Assembly (NCBI RefSeq): GCF_038502225.1
Contig: NC_091352.1
Span: 20,752,716 to 20,816,715 of the forward strand
Length of the DNA stretch: 64,000 bases
Reading direction: 5' to 3'
From: Cherax quadricarinatus
Lineage: Eukaryota > Arthropoda > Malacostraca > Decapoda > Parastacidae
Numbering within the stretch: position 1 is the stretch's first letter; each line of letters starts with the position of its first letter. Shown here piece after piece: positions 34,406 through 47,646 of this stretch. The notes beneath the pieces were generated by a model. It did no database searches and had not been told where the DNA came from. It was given only the letters and a program-made list of their open reading frames with translations. A program made the position numbers and the translations under genes.

Positions 34406-35217
34406 ACTATTATTTATATTTTAATGGGATTATCTTCCTTATAGCCTAGTCATACCCTAGGCCTCCTAGGATGCAAAGGAAATATTACTGGATAAAAAAC
34501 TATTAAGTAGAGAGGAAAATAAAGGAAGGTATATAGGAATGTAAGATTTATCTATCCTCTCAAGTTTTGAGACAGAAAAGGTCACCAATCTTACCAGAGT
34601 GCAAAAAAACCGACTTCCATTAAAAACCCATATGAAAGGGCTGTAGTGCGTCCCTGGATGACTGCGAGTGACCACTGTATCAACTAAGGTAAAACAATTC
34701 TTTAAGTAGGCCAGACAATAAAATACTTAGAAAATTTAATAACCAACAAATCAAGAGAGCCGCATGAATTGTGTTTCAGAAACACAATTCGTGCTTCTCT
34801 CCCCTTCCTCAAACCAGTCCTGATTTCCTGTAGGTTTCCAGGCGCAATATGACCCCTACAGTAAGATAAGCACGTCCCAGAAAATATTAGAATCATCTAG
34901 GATAAAACAACTAAGACACCAAACTGCATATCCACTGCCAGAAATATTTAAGAAATCAATGGAAGCGAAGTGCCTGTGGAAAAGACTTCTATCGTTATTA
35001 CTAACTGAAGTATTACTACTTCTGTAAGAACTAACGTGTTACATTTAAAACCCATGAACAAAATAAAATCCCGGGGGACTCTGGCCTCCCGCTCCTCTTC
35101 ACGGTACACTCAAGGATGGCTCCTTCTCTTCTGTTTGGATAATTAATTCCTGGATCTGCTCCTCCGGGATATGTACCATTGTGAGCTTTGCCTAGGTGAA
35201 ATTTAGATGTAGGCTTG
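34406..35217. other. No gene recognised
   Basis: 34764-34795 has a short hairpin gaattgtgtttc/gaaacacaattc. Nothing else. Confidence 0.5.
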
Positions 35218-35470
35218 GGCTCAGGTGCTTTGCTTGGGCACAGGTGCTTTGCTTGGGCACAGGTGCTTTACTTGGGCACAGGTGCTTTGTTTGGGCACAA
35301 GTACTTTGCTAGGGCACAGGTGCTTTGCTAGGGAACAGGTATTTTATAAGGCACAGGTGTTTTGCTTGGGCACGGGTGCTTTGCTAGGATACAGGTGCTT
35401 TGCTTGGGCACGGGTGCTTTGCTAGGATACAGGTGCTTTGCTTGGGCACAGGGGTTTGGGCACAGGTGTT
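35218..35470. repeat. Minisatellite, 18-19 bp unit, about 13 copies
   Basis: The unit is gggcacaggtgctttgctt with single-base length variation. Confidence 0.95.
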
Positions 35471-36477
35471 TCTCTTCTTTTGGAAGGTGGCATGCTCTTT
35501 GGTTTACATTACCGTTGTGGCTGCTGGACTAATGAGATGAAAGTTGGAATACCAATTACTCCCGACCCAGACCTGATTTCGTCACGCTTTAAAATATCCT
35601 TCATAATATCTATTGAGAAGCAAATCAATGTATTTTACCTTGTATAAGACTATTGATTATCCATTCTGGATTATTTACATCATAATTATTATTTAAACTT
35701 CAAAAAAATATTCCCAGTCTTAATTCTAAATAATTGTATTTCATTTAAGGAATGGTTGGGTGACTTAAGTTCAGCAAGTTTGATTATCAAGTTACTAAAT
35801 TTAAAGGATGTAATGACCTTTATTGCGAACAAATCTTCTAGTAAGTCAATGGTATGTCCATAGCTTGCATGTAAAGTAGAAAACTGTTGCATAAGCGCAT
35901 GGGCGTCTCCTGTAACTTGTCCTTAATGATAAGTCAACTTTGTGAGCTCTGCCAAGGCTGTTCTGTTGCAGACTTAGCCTTCAAAGATCATCTAAAACTC
36001 TTCCCAACTATCTAAAGTTTTAAAGGTTGGGAGCATTAATTCAAGCAACTTGGGTTAGTGTATGAGATTACTAACAGGACCAAATTCAAGCAAAGGAACA
36101 GTGGTAGTTTTTACAATTTTAATTATGTGGACTGTATGCCATTTGTTTAGAATAAAGGGGTTCTTGCCAACACAAATCAATACACAGATTAAATAAACAT
36201 TGGAGAGACTAATTTATATAACCAGCTGAAATTAATATTCATTGGAAACTGAACGTGTAAACCATCTAAAGCATACCCTTGGTTATACGTAGGGTTTGCC
36301 ATATTATGCTTTTGAACATCTTGGGGGTTATTCACTTGACCAGTATGTGAAACTGGATGCAGTTTGGTTGTAATAATAGTTCTATAATGTAACCGCTCTA
36401 AATAGAATTATAAAAAACTTATTGCTTAGGTAGCGTTGAAAATTGGGTTAGGCAAACATTCTGTTAGTGGGATGGAT
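35471..36477. other. No gene recognised
   Basis: AT-rich; nothing supported. Confidence 0.5.
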
Positions 36478-36545
36478 TGTAAAAGACCTGCCTAGTATGG
36501 GCCAACAGGCCTCTTGCAGTGTTCTTTCTTTCTTATGTTATGTGA
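36478..36545 (-). repeat. Dispersed repeat copy (minus)
   Basis: Minus strand: cataagaaagaaagaacact, gcaagaggcctgttggccca, as at 22325. Confidence 0.6.
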
Positions 36546-36679
36546 GAGAGTCGACGATGTTAGTTGCTACAGGTACAAGAGATCCTTTCTTTTTGCGATT
36601 CACTCAGTGGCCTTTCCTAACTGAAGGGTCGAAACACGCTATATATCTGTAGCTGAATCGTCAGGGTAAGTTAGGAAGG

Positions 36680-36770
36680 GTTACGTCTTGACAAAGTTCC
36701 CGGAGATCGAAACGTTACCACGGTGAAATGTTAAATCAGTTGCACATGTGTCCTTTTTCCTAACATATGT
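36680..36770 (+). mobile_element. Hammerhead-like repeat, second family, diverged (TTGACAA)
   Basis: Box TTGACAA (36688-36694), extra A, stem II GTTC/GATC with one mismatch and loop CCGGA, then GAAACGTTACCA, and downstream gttgcacatgtgtcctttt. Positions 3/8 are U and A; position 7 is C. A fragment of the third family (aatacacaaataacccg) follows at 36946-36962. Confidence 0.5.
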
Positions 36771-36981
36771 TAGAGTTCATTGGAAGGTAAATGGGGCATT
36801 TCCAGGAAAATCAAATCTAACACCTGGAGTGCTTCTCGCTGCCCGACTCGGCCATGCCGCTGTGCACTCCTTAGCAAGCACGACAAACAAAAACACAAAC
36901 AACTTTATTTATGCAGAAGAAAAAGGTACAATGCCGTGACTGAAATAATACACAAATAACCCGTAAATAGTAGAGCGAATC

Positions 36982-37660
36982 TTATGAATGAATATCATGA
37001 GCAATACCGTATTCTTTCTGCGAATCAATGTTGCTTATCGATATGATAAAATTGTTTAAATGAACTTCGTCGTGGGGCCTGAAAGAGATATTCTGGGTGA
37101 CATTTGGTGATTTGGTTAAGTTGGTAACAAAAAAAAAAAAAAAAAAAAAAAAGGTTGGGCAATGATCAGCTGTGTTATTAGAGATGATGCCAGTTTTTAG
37201 AAGTGCTGTTATGTTTGTCCAAATGGGGCCAAGAGGAGATTCAAATGTCTCAGTAATTCGCTTGGGTTTTGTTTTTGAGGGCAAGCGTAGGCAATTATAC
37301 ATGTTTATAGAGACAGATATTTTTGGGTCATCTGCCTGCATGAGATTGATGTTAAAGTCACCAGCAATTAAGTGACGCTTACTGACTTTTAGACCATAAC
37401 TTAGAAATTATTCCCAATGATACCTATGTTGGTATGTGAAGATCTGTAGACAGCTCCTACTGCTAATGAGGAGATTATGTTTTTAGATGTGAATTTGTCA
37501 CATACAAATATTCCATGTTTATCACCGGTACATGCAGTGTGTGTACATTGCATCTCATTAGTACAGTACATTGCTATGCTGTCTCCTTTTTCATCAGGTC
37601 TGCAGATGCTCACATCTAAACTTAATCGAATTTTAATAATAACTTTATTAATTCTGGGTC
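36982..37660 (-). mobile_element. LINE endonuclease (APE-like) pseudogene, minus
   Basis: Minus strand, with a frameshift near 37400: CTNEMQCTHTACTGDKHGIF, LAVGAVYRSSHTNIG, then SKRHLIAGDFNINLMQADD, ITETFESPLGPIWTN, IISNNTADHCPTFF. The G-D-F-N-x-N-L block and a (T/S)-x-D-H block are catalytic signatures of the LINE AP-endonuclease, which nicks target DNA. A run of T in the plus-strand sense (poly(A) at 37129-37152) inserts Phe codons after DHCPTF. No RT follows. Inactive 5' LINE relic. Confidence 0.75.
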
Positions 37661-39553
37661 AGATCTTTTAATCTAATTTACTTTTCATTGTAGTATATTA
37701 GTAATCTAACAGATATTTCCATAGAGATTTATTAATCATTAGCTTTCCTAACTCGTCTTGCGGCTCCTTTGTTACTGGTTAGCGTATTAGCTCGCGGGAT
37801 GATGTCATTGTTATGAGAGCGAATAAACAAACAGCTTTGTTTATACCAATGTTGACTAAGGTGCCATGACGACTCCTAAGTTATAGTGTAATACAGTGTT
37901 ATGAATAAATTGCTGATAATGTAGCTACACTTGCTGCAACTTAATTGATAATATAATGTCTTACGTTCATAAACACATCATGATATGTTTGGACGAGTCA
38001 TGGCCCAATCGGTTACAATGAAAATTTGTATGATGGTTGAAAAATAGGTATATTTTTTTCATAGTATCAGACTGAAAATTTAGCAAGAATTGTGGAAAAT
38101 TTTGACAATTTCCTGTAATTTGTGTGTAAGAATTGATGGGGATAATAATATTTGTGTCATAGTGTAGATATGTATCTTTAATGGCACTTTTAAATGATCT
38201 TAAGTTATATTAGATCGAATATTCTCTACACTTTGTAATCTATTAATTAAGCAAATTATATTCAGTGTAATTTAGAGGAAATTAATATTCAGATAAGGAA
38301 AATGTATTACAAACCTAGATATATCCCTAACTATACACAAATAACCCGACTTGGACAATTTACAAAGTCACACTAACGAAAAGGAGAGAAGGAGGGTACA
38401 ATTGTTTTTCGGGGGGGGGAGGGCGGAGGAGGGTGGTTAATCGAAGATGGCGTAATGTGTGCATTGAACTAATAAGTGTTGCAATTAATCCAGGGACATT
38501 GAGCCTAATGGGAAAATTTTCGACCGACTCTTACAACGAAATGAAGAATTAAGGAGGGTGCTAGAGAAATCATTTTTTTTTTGTTTTGTTTTGGTCCAAT
38601 TTTAATGAAATTTTTACAGTGATTTAAGCAACATTTGAAGCCTTGACGCTGTGTTTGTAGTGACTTTTTGTCTAAAAAGACGGATAGAAAAAAATAAATA
38701 GTGCCTATAGAATAGGGCACTATTTATTTTTTTTATAAAACTCTCCCATATCTACGAAATTGGCAAGATGTACAAAGCTCTAGTTGACATCAGATAAAAG
38801 ATAAGGGCTAGATAATCTTGGTACTATCCCCGTTTGAGCGAAAATGTCAATAAAAAATGGTGAAATTTATTATTTTTTTTAAGGATTTTTTGAGAGAAAA
38901 AAAAAAAAAAAGCGGAAAAAAATATCGTAAATCCCCTTTACATGCTAGTAGAACCATCATTACTCAATAACGTGTGCAAAAATCATGACACTCCTACAAA
39001 TACTTTTCGGCAAAAATGGAAAATAATGTCAAATAATTCCTGAGTTATACATATATTACGTTTTCTGTAAAACTCTACGGTCATGTCACGCCACATTTCA
39101 GTATGTTACACACCTCAACACATGTTGACAACACACAGGTGACTGAGCTATCATCATCACTCCTTGAATGACTTGGAGTCCTCTGAGAAGTTGTAGTGTA
39201 GTGTATTTCTAATGAAACAGTCATACAAACCGTATTTTTTGGAGGAAAAAAATAAATTGCTATTACGTCTTTTTGATGACAGCAACAACAAAAAATACAT
39301 TTTTGGATAAACATACTCAGAAATAAGACAGAAACAAGCTTATTACATCAACATGTTTCCAGAATTATGTACTGTTTTTTGGTAAGAAAACATTCGCGTC
39401 CTCCTAATGTGTCGTGTATCTGAAAAAGTCCTGGTGAAATAACTGTCAGATTAATACTGATAATGATAGAAAAACTGAAGCGGTGTTTGAATGAGGAATT
39501 ATATCATCGAATGCATTGTAATGGTGTGTATGTTCGTCTCTCAGTGTGTTTTT
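37661..39553. other. No gene; one hairpin
   Basis: 38687-38738 is a hairpin aaaaaataaatagtgcc/ggcactatttattttttt. Purine-only runs occur at 38410-38440 and 38897-38930. No coding evidence. Confidence 0.55.
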
Positions 39554-39765
39554 ACCCTTAAACTGCCCAAACAGATCTACGTTCACATGCGTAGTGCTCC
39601 AAAAGTAGATCTACGTTTTTTTTACATATTTTCAAATATAACAAAAAAAATGTAGAACAAAGTTTTTTTACACATTTTCAAATGTAAAAAACAAAAGAAG
39701 GTTTACGTTTTTTTACATTCAAATGTTGAAAAAACGTAGATCTACGTTCGGATAGTTTAAGGGTT
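39554..39765. mobile_element. MITE-like element with ~30-bp inverted ends
   Basis: The ends acccttaaactgcccaaac and the complement gttcggatagtttaagggt are inverted. agatctacgtt recurs internally several times. TTA lies just outside each end. No ORF; non-autonomous, transposase type unknown. Confidence 0.65.
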
Positions 39766-41221
39766 AAGTCTCACACAACAGGTTAGGTAGCTAGTTATTG
39801 ACCAATATTAATTGCCTGACAAATAGGGAGGTGTTAGGATATATCAGGACCATAATTTGGTGAGATATATTTCTATGTATAATGTATAAAAAAATTATAG
39901 AACGAACAATTCCTTAGAAGACAAGTTGGCAGTTTTTTTCTTAATCATATACACTTCTCATTAAATATTGCCATTGTTAGTGGCTTAATTTTTTTTTTCT
40001 AATGAACTTTCAAGAACTATTTGGTCACATAAATTTTAAGATTAAGACGCAAGTTGGGGAGAAGAAACGATGGGCACTGAAGGAGGGACAGGGTTGCAAC
40101 CCACTGTAACTAATTTCCACATGTCTCCGAGGTACATCAATGTCAGTAAGTATAATCTGTTTTAGATGTGATAGAGTTCTCCCCACTTATGTGGGCTAAA
40201 TCTTAAGTCAAGATTGTACTTGTAAAAATTCATCCACATAATTTCTCACAAGTATTATTGCAATACTTAAATTAAGAATGGAAACAGGTTTGCTCTCAGC
40301 TGCAGCCTCTTTACCTTAACATCAGTTCTGGGTAAACAGAGACTATTATTTAAAAAGTATCGTAATATTTTTGAACCATAACTTAGCCGGAAATCAGCGT
40401 AAGCCTATTTTTAAGATCAGGAAATTTACATGAATTGGTCATTTATATTTACTTATATTTATTTCCAGGAGCATAAATAAATGTGCTTGTTTCAAACCCG
40501 TTCAGGGGAGTATCTTGGTGGTGACGAAGGGCTCTTAAAGCAGGTAATTGAGGCTATCCTGTCATTTATTTTAGTAAGCCTAATTGCTTTCTATGGCGCT
40601 GTATAACGTATAGGATCACACGTGTTCATGAATAAACCCATGTGTTCCAGATCCTTGAAATGTCTGAATTGAATTAAAAAAAAAATAAGCGAAGTTCCAT
40701 TGGGATAAATCCCAAGTCCAACTCTCTTTTGCAATTTGCATCATTAATTTCAAAACGGGATGCGAAATTGTCAACAAAAATGAGAAAGCCGCATACGTCA
40801 CGTAATGGAGGAAAATAGGAATGTTAGCCTGAAGGCTGAGTTTCAGTGATGACAAGAAGTAATTGATAAAAACATTGCAAACAGAAGTATAAAATATCTG
40901 ACAACGAACCAAACTTTAGCAAATATTTAAGTGTCAGCAACACAGCTAACATATTATTTGGATTCATACTAAAACTTAGGGTATAAAAGACCAACATCAC
41001 CTTATTTATGAGCCATTTAGCTCTCGAATTACATAAAAAGGTGAAAATAAATTTGCGTGTGTAGAACAGGGCAACAAAGCTCATGCCAACATTTGTTAAA
41101 AAAATTATGTGAGTGAATCCTCTAAGCTCTTTCGCCCCTTACAAAGCGGAAATTACTGTAGAGCAATGAATAAATTTAACCCCTCAGACACGAAAAATAA
41201 GATGTGCTGGAAATGCTTTAG
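39766..41221. other. No gene recognised
   Basis: Minus-strand frames at 40616-41084 have no motif I recognise. Confidence 0.5.
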
Positions 41222-41372
41222 AAACCTGACATGTTGAATAATTAGACACGTTTGCAACATTTGGGAATCTTTATTGTGGAAAGGTTTCGGCAACAAGTGG
41301 CTTCTTCAGTCCAGTACGTAGATGAAAGGTGGAAAAAGAGGCGTTTCAGGTAATCAGTCCATCAGCCACTGA
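41222..41372 (-). mobile_element. Hammerhead-like repeat (CTGAAGA type)
   Basis: Minus strand: GGA; box CTGAAGA (41309-41303); extra A; stem II GCCA/TGCC with one mismatch; GAAA; CCTT; TCC; then caataaagattcccaaatgt and the gtgtctaatta end. The stem III C-G is lost (C-C). The flank ggtaatcagtccatcagcc is shared with the family near 5.09 kb. Confidence 0.55.
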
Positions 41373-41977
41373 AATCCAGTTTTTAGCTCGTACTAATAAA
41401 TCTCCTCTCTCTGTCCCTCTCCCTCTCCCTTCCTCTCCCCCTTTCCCTCTCTCTCTCTCCCTTTCTGCCCCTCTCATTTTTTTACACAGGGTTTGACAAG
41501 GTTAGGTTAAGGATCCCTAACTCTATTGGCAAGTAATTGACAAGTTAAGGATTCCTAACTCTCTCTCTCTCTCTCCCAGTCTCCCTCTTCCCCTTTATCC
41601 CTGTCCCCCACTCGTCCCCCTCCCCTTCCCGTCTCTCTCTTCCCTCTTTCTTCTTCAATAAGATGGAGAGACACAGGAGGAGAAAGCGACATAGTGCAAA
41701 ATTCACTGGTTTGTTGCCTTCCTGGCTTAGAGGACCATCTCCAGCATTCCTAACTAGCGAGCGGTCGTGTTCCTCTCTATCTTGTATCTTCACCCCGCCG
41801 CTCCCGCAGCTTCGCTGAAAGCCTTGGTCATCCTCAACAAAGGTCACACGGGTATACCTTAGATGCCATCTTATTTTACTCTTTTTCGTGGTGTAACTAT
41901 CTTTTGGCATTAAAGAGTAGCGATGACCATCTGGAAAAGCAAGTGGATGGATTATGGAACACTGAACGCGCGTACGT

Positions 41978-42012
<35 letters not shown>

Positions 42013-43918
42013 GTTATTTCCAGCTGCAGGAGTAAGAGCCATGCTCGTAGTACCCCGTCATTAGTGTCTATACTTATAGGAGCAAAATAAAAGCTTTTGG
42101 AATTCCATGCACCGTTTGTAGTTAATGGGCAGAGATACACGATTATGGTGTACCATTTTCAGTGCTTCTGGTTTCAGGAGCAGAATTATGATTGTGGTAT
42201 TACATTTTCAGCGTTAGCTGTTAAATGCGAAAAACTGGGTTCAACGAGGCACATCTTAAGTGTTTGTAGTTACAGCAGCCGAGCTACTTGTGATATTCTG
42301 TCTCTTGTGTGTGTAGTTAAAGGGGTAGTGTTACTTTATGCTTGTAGTTTATTGTATTCAATGTCTGTAGTTACAGTAGAATTGAGGTGTGTTCGTTATG
42401 CCTCGCCGATACTGTTTCGTAGTAGCATTTGTAGTGTTGTGTTCAGTGTTTAGTTTATCATAAATTTCTTAGTTTCCAGTGATTGTATCACATACTGTTT
42501 ACTAATAGATCGCTGAGTGATAAAAATAATCCAGGTGGGAGTCGCTAACACAGGATTGGTGTGAATCGAGTTGCACACCCAGAGCCAACAGCCTCTGGCA
42601 AAAATTACACACACACTTTCACTAGACATGGAGATTCTTAGTGAAAAAAATTAACTTGTACCTGGTTGTAACAGTTAGGCGTACTTCCTTACCAAGTTCT
42701 GAGTGTGTGTGAAAATGTCTATATTCTTCTATTTAATGAGTCCATGACCCGCAGTTGTGATGTATGTATTCAACATGTATGTTCCAGCTGTGGGAACTTT
42801 AGTAGTAAGACAGATCTTGGTGTGTACTGGAGAGCGGCTTATCTGGATTCGGTTTATGAGGCGTAGACAAGATCTGAAGAAGTGATGTCACAAAAGAAAT
42901 AACGATGGAACCTGAAAGTTGGTTATCTGCTTGCAAGAACTGAAGTAGAAATAATAACCTATCTCTTTTTGAATTAATCAGTTGCTTCAACGAAGCTACA
43001 GCCAGCGAACGTGGATGCTGTTAAATGGAGTAGAAAACGGGTGGAGTATAAGTATTTTAGCTTCAGAGTTGGTGTCGGATAATAGTGTGTGGCCAAGGTT
43101 TTGATATGAGAAGCAAAATGTCTCTCAGCGTGTTGGTGAAGACGACCTTAACTAGGGAGTCGAGGGTTCTTATGGAACTGAAGAGATACTTCCCAGAATT
43201 TCTTACCACATACAGGACACATTTTAAACTCTGTGTTTAAAAACATATTACATTTTTCACAGACGAACATATTCCTGAAATTAAGGGACATATTATATGA
43301 TAATAGAGGCACTGCTAGTTGCGTGCTCGAGAAATTGAGAAAGAATGGCTATTTTCGCGATTTAAATTTAATTTACACTAAATTAGATGCAATATGAGTA
43401 TCAGTAATGGATTTTTGAAGAGTCATCGGAGGATCATCAGTCTGGTCGAATGAAGACAATAAAGGCCACCTTCTTTTTTCAACAAGACAAGCGGTCACAA
43501 AGAAAGAAGGACGTTGTATCGTGACGTGCAGAAGCTATATATTAAAGATCGTGCAAATTGAACCAACACTGGAGGGAACATTGAGCAACCTCAGCGTTGA
43601 CGCTGTTAGTAATGTAAGTTTTGATTGAATCTTTTTGCCTGTCTCTCCATGCAACATAAAAGCAGTGTGGTGGAGCTGGCAGAAGGACAGTGTTGTTACC
43701 ATGAAAGAATAATAAAATGCGGTATCCTCTCCAGGTCCCGATAAGTGGAAATTAAAGTATATGAAAGCATTGAGTAACGATATATGGGCTTCCATGTATA
43801 ATCTCTAGACGTGTTCTGGCTACCTCTCCGTTTTGTGAAGGGAGGCTCATGCTGTGTTTTCCCCGAAGAATGTGAATCCTGAGATTCCTGGAGAATTTTA
43901 TACAGCATTACTGTACGG
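41373..43918. other. No gene; pyrimidine-rich and (GT)n tracts
   Basis: 41400-41660 is C/T-rich and (GT)n spans 41979-42011. A plus-strand frame at 42097-42453 (118 codons) shows no domain and is Cys/Ser/Val-rich from GT-rich sequence. Nothing supported as coding. Confidence 0.5.
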
Positions 43919-44305
43919 GTGTACCAGCGAGGGCTGGCACTGAGATTTTTCAGATGGGATCCTCTTCATCCTTTCCTTCTTACCAAGAATTTACCACAAA
44001 TTATATTACTACTAGCTTCGATTATTAGTAAGAGTAAGAGAACTTCAAAACAATTCCCAGCATTATTTCTAGATGACAAGAATAATTATGATCAGGTCAA
44101 CCATTCATCTATATGCAGGGCATTACACAACTATCGTGGCCCTGAATTTCTGATCAAATATATTATGTCAACTTATAGAGGAACTACAACTACCGTATCA
44201 GATAAACGTGGTCGGATAGAGAGGTGAAACGGGGCGATCCTCTCTCATGTGTCTCATTCAATCTGGTTTTGAACGACGCTTTAATGTCCCTGGATAATAA
44301 CTTTA
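43919..44305 (+). mobile_element. R2/NeSL-like LINE reverse transcriptase fragment
   Basis: It reads FPALFLDDKNNYDQVNHSSI, then CRALHNYRGPEFLIKYI and MSTYRGTTTTVS. After a one-base frameshift near 44219 comes VKRGDPLSCVSFNLVLNDAL. The order (F-L-D...V-x-H, Y...S...T-T, V-K-x-G-D-P-L-S-x-x-x-F-N-L-V) is typical of the R2/NeSL-type RT, not of the jockey/CR1 motif G-V-P-Q-G. The Y-x-D-D catalytic motif is not reached. Truncated and frameshifted. Confidence 0.7.
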
Positions 44306-44589
44306 ATGAGACGCATTAATAGTATGACCAACAGATTTCTGCACTGGCCTTTCCCGAGGACCATGGTGGTGACGGCGGGGACCGAGGGAGGATTAAATTC
44401 GCAACTCAAATCTTTGCAGAATCTAGCTGCTTCAGGATTTGAACCAACTCCTCAGATATGTGTTACTCTCAAAACAAGAGCGGTGCCTGTAAAAAAAAAA
44501 CAAGTGGCATGAGGTGAGCGTCAATCTGACTGGAAAAATGGTATGTTGATACCGCCATGATGTGGAAAAGGGTATTTGTGTAAAGTTCA
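44306..44589. other. Nothing recognised
   Basis: No gene or repeat supported. Confidence 0.45.
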
Positions 44590-44800
44590 GGACATTTTGT
44601 AAAGGAAACGTTTCGCCAAGTGTGGCGTCTTCAATCCTAATCCAGAGATAACTAAGAACGCTTAGCACCTGACTCCTGTCACTATATATACTCGTTCCTA
44701 GTTATCTCTGAGTTAGGTCTGCATAAGCCACTCTTGGCGAAACGTTTCTTTTAATAAATGACCTGACCTGTACATAAGTATCTTTCTCCGCATAGTCACG
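44590..44800. mobile_element. Inverted pair of hammerhead-like repeats
   Basis: The left arm (44590-44660, minus) and right arm (44690-44790, plus) are inverted: ttggcgaaacgtttcctttac and ttggcgaaacgtttctttta. The complement of ggattaggattgaagacgcc leads the left core. ccagagataactaagaacg (left) mirrors cgttcctagttatctctgag (right). Confidence 0.65.
44604..44637 (-). ncRNA. Hammerhead ribozyme-like motif (TTGAAGA type)
   Basis: Minus strand: GGA; TTGAAGA (44634-44628); extra C; stem II GCCA/TGGC with loop CACT, perfect; GAAA; CGTT; TCC. Stem I is 3 bp. Positions 3/8 are U and G (wobble). The predicted cut is 44607|44606. Confidence 0.5.
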
Positions 44801-45960
44801 GACCGGGCTGAGGGGGCGTTGAGCCCCGAACCACCCCAGGTTTCGGGTAGACATCTGTCAAACGGCTGAAAGCAACTGGAGTGTCTAAGAACTTGAGAAT
44901 ACATTTCTCATCGACCGGGAGAGGTAAACCTCTGGAAAAGCTTAAGCTTTGTAACAACGTGGATAATGCTTCTCCGAAGACTCAAGAGAAAATGTTTATT
45001 GAACTGTCTCTTGTTACCTAATGTTAAACATACTGTGATGTTAGACGGTGTCCGCCAAAACACTTTAAAGATTACTATTAGATTGTTGCTGGAAAGTCCG
45101 TGAATAGTTTAAGTTGCACAAGGACACGTCGTTAGAGGTAACTTGTACCCCTGTAACTTATGGAGGGTTGGGGTGTACGTGGCTGTCGACGAAAGTACCT
45201 GCACTCTGATAAAATAGATTACACAGCGAGTGATATCCACTCATATTAGCGGTATACCTCAGTACTGCTGAGATGATGAGGTCAGTTGGAAAAATAAGTA
45301 AAGAATTCCATAGTATATACTATAAAGGAGGGTAGGGCATGAGTGCTCAAGTTCAAGCTGTAGAGGGTACTGTCATCAGGCGGATACTTGAAACATAATT
45401 GAGCCATTGAGCCTCGTTAAGCTGTAGGTGGTGGTTTTCTCGAAAAGCGGTTCGAAACAAAGCTGTAACTTACATTTACGGATATGAGGGGGAAAAATAA
45501 TAGCAACGTTTGGAGTGTAATAAAATCATTGATTTTATAAAAAGCTACTTTAACTAAAGGTCATCAAAAGCTTGCTGTGCCCCCGTCTACATTATTGCCG
45601 GCAGTATGTCTTTACTGCTAGTAATGGTGCCTTATTTTGAGTCTAGGAAACGCATGTTCCCCAGTCTTGTCTCCAAACATTTTCTTTTGTGACTGCACGA
45701 TTAGTGTAAAAACCACACAACGCTGTCTAATTCAGTTTTAGTCTAACGCATTTTGTGATATGTTATTCTTGAACTTCTCTGTCCATATATCTGAAAGCAA
45801 TTTTTAAGCCTGCCAGCACCCTAGAATTCTCCTTATTTCATTGGTTAATTAGTTATAAAGCTTAACGACAGCTTGATTATTATTTTCAATGTTAATTGTA
45901 CACCACCCATCAAGGATATAATAATTTAAAATAAAATTATTAATATTCTCTCACTATAGG
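44801..45960. other. No gene; LINE-tail relic at 44800-44850
   Basis: cggaccgggctgagggggcg, ttgagccccgaaccaccc resembles the family A LINE tail (accgggccgctggggcgttg, acccccagaac). The rest is unassigned. Confidence 0.45.
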
Positions 45961-47646
45961 TACATTGAATCTCAGGAAGAACTAAAATCCATAAAGGAAA
46001 TTGAAAGAATCCCAAAATACTTCGTCAATTATGCCAGATCTAAGGAAAAAATAACATCCAGTATTGGGCCCTTGCTTAGGCGGGATGAGACATACACATA
46101 TGGCATCAAAGCAATGAGTGAGATACTAAAGTCCCAGTACGACTCTGTTCAGTGAGCCTTAAAACAGAATAAGGGTCTACAATCTAAATGAATTCTTCAT
46201 GACTGAGACTCAAAATTTGGTCATCTCAAAAATCTCTGATATTATCCTAACACTACAAGACTTCGAAAAGGCAATAAATGGCATGCCCATGTACTCTGCC
46301 CCAGGCCCAGACTCATGGAACTCAGTGTTCTCAAGAACTGCAAGAAGCCCCTCTCACGTGCCTTCAGCATTCTATGGAGAGAGCATGGACACAGGGGTCA
46401 TCCTACGCTAACAAAAAACAACAGACATAGCCCCATTCCACAAAGGTGGCAGTAAAGTAGTTGCAAAGAACCACAAATCGATAGCACTAGCATGCCATAT
46501 CATAAAAAATCTTTGAAAGGATTCTAAGAAACAAGATACCCATCAGTTACACAACCCAGGGCAACACGGGTTTAGAGCAGGTCGCTCCTGCCTGTCCCAG
46601 CTACTGGACCGCTATGACAAGGTCCTGGATGCTACAGAGGATAAACAAAATGCAGACGTAGTATACACATACTTTGCGAAAGCCTTAGTCAAGTGCAACC
46701 ACGGTGTAATAGCGCACAAAATGTGTGATTAAGGAATAACAGGAAAAGTTGGTAGATGGAGTAATAGTAAATAGAATAAACCTTGAGACAGCTATAGTGA
46801 AAAGCTGTGCTCCACAAGGCACTGTACTCGCTCCCATCCTGTTCCTCATCCTCATATCTGACATAGACAGAGGTGTAAGCCATAGCTCCGTGAATTCCTT
46901 TGCAGATGGCACCCGAATTGCCATGACAGTGACCTCCATTGAAGACACTGCAAGACTCCAAGCGGACATCAATCAAATCTTCAAATGGGCCACTGAAAAC
47001 AAGAAGTTCAATGAAGAGAAATTTCAACAACTCAGATATTAAAAAATTGAGGAAATTAAAATTATATCAGGATATACAACAAATTCTAACCACATAATAG
47101 AGCGAAAAAATAATATGAAGGACCTGGGAGCGATAATGCCGTAGGCTCTCATTTTCAAAGACCACAATAATGTATCGACTTCATCTGCTAGAAAAATGAT
47201 AGGATGGATAATGAGAACCTTCAAAACCAGGGACCCCAGACTGATGATAATTCTTTTCAAATCGCTTGTTCTCTCTACGGTGGAATGCTGCTGTACACTA
47301 ACTGCCCCCTTCAAGGCAGGTGAAATTGCTGACCTGGAGAGTGTACAGAGAAATTTCACTGCACACATAAGTACCATAAAGCACATAAATTTCTAGGAAC
47401 AGTTGAAGTTCCTTGATTTGTATTCCTTGGAACGCAGCCGGGAAAGTTACGTGATAATATACACTTGGAAAATCCTAGAAGGATTAATACCAAACTTGCA
47501 CACGAAAATCACTCCCTACGAAAGCAAAAGACTTGGCAGGAGATGCAGCATTCCCCCAGTTAAACCAGGGGCGCCACGAGTACACTGAGAGAGGACAGGG
47601 GCCCAAGACTGTTCAGCTACCTCCCAACATACATAAGGGGGATTAC

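Noticed and set aside
42097..42453. 118-codon plus-strand frame starting MEFHAPFVVNGQR
   Set aside because: No recognisable domain, no neighbouring exon signals, and composition that follows a GT-rich stretch; insufficient to call a gene.
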